NCBI GenBank assembly: GCA_958510875.1
Contig: OY294068.1
Span: forward strand, 23,788,297-23,852,296
Reading direction: 5' to 3'
DNA from: Endomychus coccineus
Lineage: Eukaryota; Arthropoda; Insecta; Coleoptera; Endomychidae
Length of the DNA: 64,000 nucleotides
The position numbers and the translations under genes were made by a program. The stretch's first letter is position 1, and each line of letters begins with the position of its first letter. Of this stretch, positions 35,500 through 45,017 are shown in pieces. The notes beneath the pieces were generated by a model. That model did no database searches. It worked only from the letters and a program-made list of their open reading frames with translations, and was not told the origin of the DNA.

Positions 35500-36012
35500 A
35501 TTGATTATCACTAACCATAGATCACTCTCATTTACTATATCAATTGACTTGGATTAGCAAGTGAATGCATGCATTGTTTCCAGTTTTGCATCGGTTCCGA
35601 TGCAAATGGTTCAAATCATATTATTATTTTTTTCTATACGTTGACTACACCAGAGGGAAACAACATCGTTAGAGCTAGCGTTCTGCAAAAGTTCTATAAC
35701 TTCGATTTTCGATAGAAAAATGAAATCTGGTAGGAACAAGTTCTTCAGGACGTAGGGGCTTAACTGACAAAAAAGCGAAATTGAGTTAAATCCTGCAAAG
35801 TGAATGTTTCATCATGTTTTATGTTACCACGCAAGGGCTTATCTGAATTTCTCAAGGTTGAGTTCATAATACAATATCCTACTTGGGCCTATCTTATATG
35901 CCTTAAAATGTTTACTGAACGAAGGGGCTTATCTACTTATACCTTTTCGTAAAAAATATATTTAGAGGACCTTAGGAAAACGTTAGTTTCACGAAGAGGC
36001 TTAACCAACGGT
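35500..36012. repeat. Array of dispersed GGGGCTTATCTAC-like motifs
   Basis: A motif of the form ACGAAGGGGCTTATCTAC recurs at about 35751-35768, 35830-35846, 35884-35895, 35919-35936 and 35990-36008, all in the same orientation. One more copy lies at 37291-37308 on the far side of the coding remnant at 36205-37150. It looks like a subterminal binding-site array of a DNA transposon. Confidence 0.5.
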
Positions 36013-36204
36013 TTGCGTATGCGCCTGTTATGTTATGTACATCGCACTACGTATGTGGCAGCCATAGAAAACATATCGCTGACAGTTCATCGAAAATTAC
36101 ATGGTGTGTACATTGTGCAGGCAATGACATTGAGAAAGCATCTTTTTCTTTATGTACACAATTTTTGTAAAGTATGCAGTTGTCTTTTCACAGGCCTCAG
36201 AAGG

Positions 36205-37150
36205 ACCAATGCAGTCTTTGCATGTCGTATTCACAGGGATCTGATGAAATTAAGGCAAATTTAAACGATCGCTATCAAAAGCATATTATTATAAAAAAAA
36301 AGAAAAGGTTAGAGACATGAAAAGTATTTGCAAAGAAGTCAAGCTTCATAAAAAGTCTGAGGTTTGTGCTTCGTTTGACATGTTATTCATATAGGTACCT
36401 ATATCAAATGATAACAAAATCTTTTGTAAAAGAAGGCTAGGGGTTTTAAACTTTCCAATTTAGTATATGGGTTTTAGAGATTGCTTTTGTTCTACCTGGA
36501 GTGAAGCAAATGGTAAACGAGGTTCCTATGAGATAGCGACAGCTTTGTATACTTTTTTAGGTAGATACGACAAAGATGGAAGGCAGCATACCTATTCGAC
36601 GGATGTGGGAGACAAAATAAAAATTCAATTATAGGCTCTACTCTTTTATATGTAATTAATAACAGCACCAATTTAGACGAGATATCCCTCAGCTTCTTTA
36701 CCCTTCATCATGGTCAAAACGAAGGAGACTCGGCCCACAGTGCAATTTCAAATGCTCAAAAATTAGCTGATGACATCATGGCACCCACGCAACTCATTCC
36801 AGTATTTCGTCTGGCGAGAAAGAGAAATCCATATACTGTTGTCCCTTCAAGCTACACCGACTTTTTAGATTTTAAAACGTTTTCACAAAAACTTTCCACT
36901 TCTCTCCAAACGTACAGATGACAGCAATTCCGACAAAGCCACAATGTGGAACGAAATGGTTGAGGTTGAGTTTGCTGTATAAAAAAATGAGCCCATAAAG
37001 ATTTATTTTAAGAATAATCATTTAGAAAATCACTACAGGTCACACACAATGATCCCCCAAACTTTACAAAGAACCACCTCTAATTTCAGAAGAAAAATAC
37101 AGAAATCTGTTGGAGAATTGCAGTGGTGCAACACATTATCGCTCATTAAA
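36205..37150 (+). pseudogene. DUF7869-like protein remnant, possibly transposon-borne
   Basis: Frames on the + strand line up with an insect multi-copy protein family that I know as DUF7869 (name to be checked). At about 36208 CSLCMSYSQGSDEIKANLND. At about 36490 STWSEANGKRGSYEIATALY. At about 36588 YLFDGCGRQNKNSIIGSTLL. At about 36690 FFTLHHGQNEGDSAHSAISN, then QLIPVFRLARKRNPYTVVPS and TDFLDFKTFSQKL. The end at about 37060-37150 reads PKLYKEPPLISEEKYRNLLE. Several stops and frame changes separate the blocks. Function unknown. The flanking motif array suggests the copy travelled with a mobile element. Confidence 0.55.
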
Positions 37151-37308
37151 TCATTAGACAACACATTTTCGTTTTTCTGTAAATTATAACTTGATATAAG
37201 CATTTCTCACTCAGCATTGTCTGTTTTTATAAAATAGCCGAATAATCCCAAAGCTATCATATTAGTTTCACATTTTTTTTTCTTAAGACACGAATGGGCT
37301 TATCTACG

Positions 37309-39003
37309 ACAATTTTTATGGCTTTCTGTTCGAATTTTTTTCACTTTACTACTACAATCTGCCAGATAGTGCGAAAAATAAAGCGAATAGTGGCGAGTAT
37401 TTCGACGGACCACTCTGCTCAATAAGCTCGAAAATGTCTGAAGCTACGTCATTCAATTTACAAGCCAGTAAATTTCAAGTGTCATATCTATATTCTGTGA
37501 ACCAACAACGTGCAGTATGAACTGAAATTAAGAAAGACTTTGTTCGCTACCGCTCACTCCGTCTTAATGAACATTCCACTCATATATCTCTCGCACATCC
37601 TTCACGTTTCTAAGTGAATTTATTTATTATGAAATAAGTATAACATCTAAAGTGAAATGCTTGGTTTTGCAAACTCAAATGAGTGAAACATGAGTAGCTT
37701 AATTGATTGATGATGGATGCGAATAATGATGCAATATTTCCGATGAGAAACAAGAAACTAATGGGAATTAAGTAGAATTATATAACACGTTTTTCAATTG
37801 AGCCATAATAAAATGGCAATGTTTCAAGATATTCCACGGGATATAGATTTGAACTGAACGTTTCTCACAGTATGATTTATGATATTCTCATGCATAATGC
37901 ACTGTTCTGTCTATATTTAAATAAATCGCCAGCAGCGATCCATACACTTGATATTATAGTGTAGTATATACGAAGAGCAGATTCTGAAAAAATATTGCAA
38001 AAATGACACAATAAAACACGTATAAGCCCAAAACAAGAATGGTTGTAAATTATATCTAATTACTAATTAACTAAATAACGCTTCGTGAAAGTTCGAAATG
38101 AAGATGCTGAAAGGCTAAGCCAAAAAGGCTTTTTCGATCCAGGTGAAACAAACTCAAGCTCGGCGTCACAAGACGACCCCACCTTTTGTATATAATATTG
38201 AAACATGAAGCATGGTCTAAAGATGTTACATAAAATTGATAAGTCGAAGTAGTCAAAATTATCAAACAATACAATATTTGTCTTGGCTTAATTTTAATTT
38301 TCCCTGTTTCGTAGATCATGAAGTAAGGAATTGAGCTGTTCAAAATGGTAAAGCAAAGTTGAATCAATTCGAAAAAAATAGCATTTCGAAACTGAATTGT
38401 TTACCACAATTGGTTTTGTAAAAGCTTCACAAATCATAGTAAGTATTAAGAAGTGCAATTTGAACTTCTAAATACGAGCAGATGGTAACATACTTTGCAG
38501 GAAAGTGAAATGAAGTTCGGTTTGATTTTTATTGTACTTATAAATCAGCAAAATTAATAACAAATACCTGCAATTGCCATTATAACTGTGAAAGTGAAGT
38601 TTTTACAATGATTTACATTCACATGATACATTGTAAAATTATTCAAGAGACAGATGTTATATACTTTCCTTTAAATCAGATCAGGACATAGCTAGTTGTG
38701 TTTTTGTCTGATTTGCGGAACAAATCAATCAGTAATGGTTAATTAATTTATTGTTTTGCATTTAATCTGGATATATTATATCATGATGACCACTAGGAAT
38801 GATTATAAAAATAAACGTACCTAAGCACAGGATGTTTATGAATACATCTCTAAATGATAATGGTCTCAAGAGAATATACAGAAAAAAAATTGGAAGAATA
38901 CCAGAACCCATACATCAGTCAATCTAGTAATACAGGCAAATCCATTCAAATTTCTCGAATTTCTAACTATCAACTTTTATGTATTAATAATGGATTAAGT
39001 TAA
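37309..39003. other. Intron 1 sequence, nothing recognised
   Basis: AT-rich. The frames at 38063-38367 are unsupported. Confidence 0.5.
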
Positions 39004-39083
39004 TAATGATTCTTGACCCAGGTATAAATTAAATATAAATTCTAGAGAAATAGGTCACACTAACACACATGCTTATTATTTTC

Positions 39084-39125
39084 GTCTTTACGTACGTTTC
39101 GGTGTCACGACCATCATCAGAAGAC
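39084..39125 (-). ncRNA. Hammerhead ribozyme-like motif, family A, copy 2
   Basis: On the - strand: stem I GTCTT/AAGAC perfect, core CTGATGA and GAAAC intact, stem III palindrome ACGTACGT followed by A (cleavage triplet GUA). Stem II is GGTC-GTGA-CACC with one C-C mismatch at the loop end. The extra U after CUGAUGA is shared with the other family A copies. Confidence 0.65.
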
Positions 39126-39821
39126 GCATTGCGATGGGACCTTTGTAGGATTCTCCAAACATTATTTACAAAAAAGAATGTATGGCCATAAGCATACTAC
39201 AAGAAACAAAAGCTTAGACAATACCACCGCCCTTCATAAAGACCCTTTTTTATTATAACCACCAATTCGATTACAAAAATGTCAATGTTTTAACTGAGGG
39301 AACCAATTATTATAAAAGATCTCTTTTGGAGATGATTCACATAAAACGTGACTCCAAGTCTGTAAGTCATAGAACAGACACTCAGTCATCAAGGCAGATT
39401 TTTACTAATTTAATTAATTAAAACCCCTGCAAATTCCTACATGCGTCTTTATAATGTAAAAAGTATATTTTAGGTACAATGCTCAAATATCAATGTTTCT
39501 ATTAAGGTTTGACAACCTTTTTCTACTACCTTTTAAATCTTCAACATCTGGTTCGAATATGGATACTCGAACGTTATATTTTTAGTTCAGTCCTTCAGTC
39601 GTATTACATACTGTGATTTGATGTGTCTTCAGAGCTTATAAGAATATTGCTTAGCAGCGGATTCTTAATTCATATACTTAAAACATCAATGTGTTACAAT
39701 TTCGATTGTTCGTGTTTCTGTTCGTTTCGGCGACGTGGACATTTTTAATTGAAATTGGTGCAATAAGGACGCTTTGTGCTGATACAATTAGTTTTAAGAA
39801 ATCCCGTTTCAGACATAATAG

Positions 39822-39863
39822 GTCTTCTGATGATGATCGTGAGACCGAAACGTACGTAAAGAC
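39822..39863 (+). ncRNA. Hammerhead ribozyme-like motif, family A, copy 3
   Basis: Stem I GTCTT (39822-39826) with AAGAC (39859-39863), core CTGATGA and GAAAC, stem III ACGT/ACGT without a loop followed by A. Stem II GATC-GTGA-GACC has one A-C mismatch. A loopless palindromic stem III is typical of retroelement hammerheads, which usually cleave best as dimers. Confidence 0.65.
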
Positions 39864-39893
39864 GACCTACTTCCCGAGAATTTATATATAATA

Positions 39894-40369
39894 ATGGATT
39901 AAGTGATGGACGGATGTGACTGAAAGGAATTGCTAGGTAATATGGTAGAGGCAACATCGGAATCTATCCCAAAAACGGACTGCGGAACTGGGGACAGTTT
40001 GAACACTATATCTCCCAAACAATCGAACTATGATTATATAATTAATTTTATACCTGCTCTTATGTTGGATCGCCTGTTGTCAAATATGTGCCAACAAAAA
40101 TATATAGTAGATGTTAAACCATGCCTTAGAAAGTGTCTTGAAGCCTTTCGCAGTAGCGCGATGGTCCTGGCTCCTGGTGTGATGTAGGTGAAGCTACACA
40201 TAGCGAAGTTCCCGTTCAAACGCTCGAAACCCATTGACAGTCTTTGCCTCCTTGGTGTTACTAGTATCGCTTTTTGTATAATAATTTGAATCAATAAGTT
40301 GTCCGTTACTTTGTGATATTATATTTTTGCAGATAAAAACAAGAAATTTTACTTTGTTGAATATCACTC
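39894..40369. other. Intron 1 sequence, nothing recognised
   Basis: Frames of about 85 residues exist on both strands over 39930-40294, with no family resemblance on either. Confidence 0.45.
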
Positions 40370-40566
40370 GATGAGGTCATCGCTGAAGCGAACGCCTATT
40401 TTAACGATTGCCGAAATCGTATTATTTGGAAGGGATCGAAAAATTAGAAAAACTTTGGACGAAGTGTATCGGGCTATAAAGAGATTATGTTGAGAAATAA
40501 ACTAAGTTTTGACCAAATAAATCATTTCTTGTTTCATTTTTCAGAAACTTTTCCCTTTGCCCTCGT
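40370..40566 (+). mobile_element. mariner 3'-end fragment
   Basis: Reads EVIAEANAYF, then out of frame a segment matching the LPKSYYLEG block, and the family's 3' tail (TGACCAAATAAATCATTTCTTG) ending in CTTTGCCCTCGTA. It corresponds to the last about 200 bp of the element at 1-508. Confidence 0.82.
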
Positions 40567-40987
40567 ACATACGCAACTAAAAGAAATAAAAGTAATGCTT
40601 TGAAAAAATAGTATTTTGAATTTGTGTAAAATCACAAATCGTGTTTTCTTACTTCAAGAAGTTTCTTTGGAACATGGCCATGAAATTTCATATCATATTT
40701 TGGTTGAATTACGGCTATTCTGCTTTGTTTCCATGAAGCACTCTATAATAGATGCAATTTTCTACGAAACCATAGATATATTCTTACAGTATCGCTGCGA
40801 AGATTATGATCAATTATTGTTAGTAATTACTAATTAATAGTAGTAAGTTGGATCGTTTTACTTAAATGGAAAATATGTTGTAGGTATTATTCGTTGGAAT
40901 TTATATGTATTAGATGATTGTAATCAGTAAATAAAATTTCAAATGAGTTAATTGTAAGTAGGAACTAATTTTCACCTCCTTTTACAG

Positions 40988-41043
40988 TTAGCGTGTTCTG
41001 TTTGGTCCAAGTGATGATTTACACAGATGCGCAACATATGCAG
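40988..41043 (+). CDS. Secreted Thr/Pro/Arg-rich protein, coding exon 2 (signal peptide end)
   Basis: A 56-nt exon between a strong acceptor (CCTCCTTTTACAG) and donor (CAG|GTATGT at 41044). After two bases that complete the codon split from exon 1 (giving V), it reads SVFCLVQVMIYTDAQHMQ and ends in phase 0. This supplies the hydrophobic core and a plausible cleavage site after TDA. Exon 3 then continues in phase 0. Confidence 0.68.
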
Positions 41044-41719
41044 GTATGTCTCTCTTGATATTCTCATTAACCCACATTCTATGAATGTATTAGAACTTAT
41101 AATTGAATTATTTCAAATTTGATTTGATTGAACAATAACAAATAATACAATGGAATTTAATTCAGAGGTTCGGCGTTTACTAAGCGTGAATTCAGTCAAA
41201 TTGAAACTAAAATTCTACTATTCACAATGAAATTTAAAAGAAAATTGAAGGAACTACTACGTATATTTCTTTATCTGGCAGGTGAAAAAATTCATGCAGT
41301 TCCATTTTGAGCAGGCAGATCAGATAGATATTTACTTTTCAATGTCATTCCAATTAATTATTATTTATTTTGGAATGTAGTAAAGGGTAGGAAATAACTC
41401 AAGATGTTAGTACTTTGATTTTGAAAGATATAAAATTCGTTCCTTTAAACATTAGATAAATACTTGCCTGTCAATAATAATTGATGGGAACATGCGAGTG
41501 GAGGTAGAGTCAATAAGAAATCTGTGAAGATCTTGTTAACTTTCGTTAGCCTCGAAATCACAGTTTGGTAAATTCAGTTCCATTTCTTTTGCTTTCCTTT
41601 TCATTGCAAATAATAGAAGACGTACCTAATTATATAATAATAACTACAATTTTTCTGATATCATTATAGTACAATTGTTTTAATGACGTCCAATAAAATA
41701 TCAAGCTTTCTTCATCTGC
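41044..41719. other. Intron 2 sequence, nothing recognised
   Basis: AT-rich, no supported feature. Confidence 0.5.
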
Positions 41720-42255
41720 ATGTGTGATTCACACAAACCAACATGCCTTTACCCAAGGAAGGTCATCCAAATCGGCTTTGCACATTGTTGCCTACCGAAT
41801 CGGAAGATCGCTGGGCAACAAAATGTCAATCCTGGTTGCATTCATATCCATTGATTTAGAAGGAGTCGTACCTTTAGCAAAATTGAAACTGTTCTCTCCA
41901 ATAAGCATGGTGTGAACCCTCCATCAAGTGGATGGACCAAAATGGTGCTCGAACAGAGAGTAGTCATAGTATGTGTAGATAATTCCACAATCAAGACGAC
42001 TGTCACTAGAGGATACTCACAGGGATATGTACTATCACCCTAATGAGTGGGATATTTACCGTAAGATACGCGGACGCCTTAATCATCTCACTAAAGGAAG
42101 ATACTGTTTTATACAATCTGATGCAGAGAGCCCTTACAATAATCGAACCAAAGATATCATTATGGCTATACGCAGCAGTAATAAGACCCATGATAACCCT
42201 CAGGGCACTGATTTGGTGGCCCAGCCCAGAACCAGACAGAAGACCTGAATAAAAG
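41720..42255 (+). mobile_element. Non-LTR RT fragment
   Basis: The + strand at 41724-41915 reads TNQHAFTQGRSSKSALHIVA and SILVAFISIDLEGVV, matching the QxAFxxGRSTxxAL ... LxxFLDIExAFN blocks. Around 41955-42040 IKTTVTRGYSQGYVLSP matches the GxPQGxxLSP block. About 42060-42250 reads YADALIISLKEDTVLYNLMQ, with the catalytic YADD changed to YADA, then WLYAAVIRPMITLRALIWWP. Intervening parts are deleted. Probably an R1/Jockey-type element related to family R. Confidence 0.75.
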
Positions 42256-42899
42256 ATCCAATATGTATTGAAATTGAATAATGATTGATTCATTTTAATA
42301 TCTGTTTGTATCTGTTTGATAATGGCACTTCGGTGTTGAAACTATGGTAACGTTGTCATGTTAGTTTTTGCTATAAAAATAAAGTAATTGTTGTTTCATT
42401 TAATCGTTTTGAGCTTAATTTAGTTTGTTCAGGTATCTATTTTCAAATTAATTTCTAATCTTGAAGAAATGGGATTTTTTTTGATCTATCTAAAAATGCG
42501 GTAGTAAACAAAATTGCACAGATTTTATCGTATTACTGTTTAATTTAGTCCTCGGAGTGCCCAGCTCACCAGGTTATCAGTAGGATGAAGGAACAACAAA
42601 CGCTACAATTGTGAGCATGGTTGTTCCATGAAAAAGAAAAATATTTTCGGAATTCCTTTGAGTAAATACTACTGGGGTAGAACCTATTTGAAGAACCATT
42701 TGGAATTCGACATATAAGAAGAAACCTCCATTCAATAGTCTTGTTCATAGATTGCTAAAGAAGTTGAGAAACTTCAGCAAATAGCGATGGACAATGATTC
42801 AAATCTTTGATAAATGAGTTAACTTCTATCCAAAAACGGAACCTGGAACGCAATCAACTAGCCAAATTGGAGCCTTTACTTTCAAATAATGCAATGATA
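42256..42899. other. Intron 2 sequence, nothing recognised
   Basis: No supported feature. Confidence 0.5.
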
Positions 42900-43990
42900 T
42901 CCAAAAGTTCCACTTTTTTTATACTTTGACAACACGAACGAAAGATTTTACTAGGTAAGAGTTCCACAACTTCGCTGTTCGATAGAAAGAAGTCTGTTAG
43001 GAAGAAGTTCGGCAGGTCTCGAGCTTGACAATGAAGGGGTGACTAGTTTGAGCTCGTCTAGTTGGCCTATCTGGAATCTCTCGTGGTGGAACAACAGACG
43101 AGATTTCTGATGTACACTGACCATGTAAATATCTATAGAAAAGGGAGAGATCTCCCACCTTTCTACGATGCTCTAGAGAGGTCAATGAAGTCGTAAGTGT
43201 AACATCAATCAAACGAATATCTCTCTCTCCTGGATAGAATCCAAAAGCTTCATCGAATGTTTGGGAGCCGAACTCCAAACATGTGAACAGTATTTCAGGA
43301 TAAGTCGAATCGGTCTTTTTTAGATTATGAGGAACTGCTGGGATGTAAAGTAGCTCTCGACATGGAATAGACAACCAAGTTTGTTGGAAACGGTTTTCGC
43401 ATGGACTTCATAGGAATAGTTGTACCTGTCATCATCATATTAGAAATTATAGGATTCGCCTTCCTGGAGAAGAAGTAGGCTTCAGTTTTGTTTGCATTAA
43501 ACTCTACTAGATTATCAGATTTCCATTCCAAAACATCTGCCACATCTCCATTAATTGCGTCAACCTGTCTCTGTCTCGTTCCTCTGGCTTCATTGGATGG
43601 TATAGCGGCTCCAGATGAGCAAGCGGTATGAAATGTACCATTATCTGCAAAGCTGTGGACGAGACAAGTTGGCACTTGCAGCAGATCGTTTATATGGAGC
43701 AGAAACAAACTTGGTGCCAAGACCTGTTCCTGGGGAACATCAGCTTTGATACTCCGTCAACACCACATGGAGTGATCTATCTGAGAGAAAAATCGATAGT
43801 AAGCGGCAAAGTTGAAGTGGCAAACCATATGACGGAAGTTTCCCAAGAAGACTTTGGTGCCAGACTCGGTCAAATACTTTGGAAATATCAATGATACAGC
43901 TAGAGATTCTCCGTGTTTTTCAATACATTTCTGTCAAACATGTGTTACGTAGGCAAGCAGGTCTCCTGTTGTTCTCTGCTGACGAAAGTC
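42900..43990 (-). mobile_element. Non-LTR RT remnant, Jockey-like family J, copy 2
   Basis: On the - strand: FDRVWHQSLLGKLPSYGLP (about 43885-43830), LFLLHINDLL and HSFADNGTFHTACSSG (43720-43560; the catalytic FADD is FADN), SDNLVEFNANKTEAYFFSRK, then frame 43374-42997 SIPCRELLYIPAVPHNLKKT, RRKVGDLSLFYRYLHGQCTS and TRRAQTSHPFIV. Further on, SFYRTAKLWNSYLVKSF marks the C-terminus near 42980-42930. It is the longest copy of this family here, with several frameshifts. Confidence 0.82.
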
Positions 43991-44553
43991 ATATTGCCGG
44001 TCATTCTCGATTCTGGAGGTCTCTAGGTATTGGATGAGCTCGATGTGAAAAAGCAGCATTAGCAGCATCTATTTTAAATAGAGGTCACACCATTTCTCAA
44101 GAAAGTTCATCAGTTTTAAAACACAGTACGGAGTAATATCTAGGTAATTTAGGATGAAAATGTATAAGCAAAGGACCAATTATTTAATTCGGATTTATCT
44201 CCACCTTGTTTACCACAAATGGTATTTAAACAGGTACATTTTGTTTCATAATTGTAATAATTTAGTTTATTCTGATAATGAATACTAAGTAACGGAAAGG
44301 TCCTTAGTAGTACTTAAATAGTATTTATATTGGATAAGGGTGGCTATTAGTGTTATAGAAGAGTACCATTTGAAGATCTTCGAAAATAAAAATCCTAGAA
44401 CATTTTCCACATTATCCAGTTGTGAGTCATTTTCTGGAAGGGGCACTCCTGACTGACAAACATGCATTATAATCTCGTTTTCCATATTTTTCGAGAAAAA
44501 TAAAGAAGTTTCTACATTGTAAATATACCTAACTAAATCCTGTTATCTTTAAG
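43991..44553. other. Intron 2 sequence, nothing recognised
   Basis: AT-rich. Ends in the acceptor TTATCTTTAAG before exon 3. Confidence 0.5.
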
Positions 44554-44821
44554 GAATCTATATCAATGACTGCAGACGGATGGCGACCTATAATTGGGAC
44601 AAGACGTGAACCGAACTTCAATCACGAAGAAATCACTCATTATAGAAATCCAATACGCAATAATGAACCAATCAAAGCAAGTGTTCTTGGAACGACACCT
44701 TCGACAACGACAACAGTTACACAGACTACTTTGAAAACCTCATCAAAAGCACTGCCGACTAGTCCCCCGCCTTCGAATTTTATTCATCATAATCACCCTG
44801 GACCAGGCTTCTTTGGAAAAG
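44554..44821 (+). CDS. Secreted Thr/Pro/Arg-rich protein, coding exon 3
   Basis: 268-nt exon from acceptor CTTTAAG to donor GTAATA. It reads ESISMTADGWRPIIGTRREP, then EITHYRNPIRNNEPIK, a Thr/Ser-rich stretch (TTPSTTTTVTQTTLKTSSKA) and a Pro/His-rich end (NFIHHNHPGPGFFGK). It ends in phase 1, matching exon 4, so the next codon becomes GGA. The ATG at 44566 is internal and not the start. Role unknown. The composition suggests an O-glycosylated extracellular or cuticle-associated protein, which is an inference. Confidence 0.78.
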
Positions 44822-44825
44822 GTAA

Positions 44826-45017
44826 TATAACAATTCGTTCTGCAATTTGAGACAATCATAGAATGAGTCAAGAATATTTTTCTCTTGAGGTGAGCTTATA
44901 TAACTGTTTTGATCAATGAATTTCGAAATTATCTCTAATCACCCCATATCATAGTACCACTTATTATATTTTGAGAGATTGTTATTTCATTTATGAGACA
45001 AAACTTTCCTAACAACG
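44826..45017 (+). repeat. Left copy of a 190-bp direct repeat flanking a LINE cluster
   Basis: Starts five bases after the end of exon 3 and is repeated at 47763-47949 with about 90% identity by eye and one 11-bp gap. The pair brackets the LINE-derived block at 45018-47762. Confidence 0.85.

Larger units (their letters stand above)
39004..39893 (+). mobile_element. Penelope-like element with inverted hammerhead-bearing ends
   Basis: The two ends are inverted copies carrying hammerhead motifs (39084-39125 - strand, 39822-39863 +). Between them, on the + strand at about 39175-39420, a frame reads GHKHTTRNKSLDNTTALHK, then QFDYKNVNVLTEGTNYYKRS and LLEMIHIKRDSKSVSHRTD, ending FTNLIN. This is the C-terminal part of the GIY-YIG endonuclease of PLEs. 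The RT is missing (5' truncation is usual). PLEs characteristically insert with LTR-like repeats in direct or inverted arrangement, which is what is seen here. Confidence 0.78.

Noticed and set aside
34481..35514. Two matching 70-90 residue frames (KAVFCTxNGxGDIRKxRxFFF)
   Set aside because: They are the two inverted arms of the MITE read as protein.
44566..44850. ATG at 44566 as the start of a 94-residue gene
   Set aside because: The reading is bounded by a splice acceptor and donor, continues in phase with exons on both sides, and has no signal peptide of its own. It is an internal exon.
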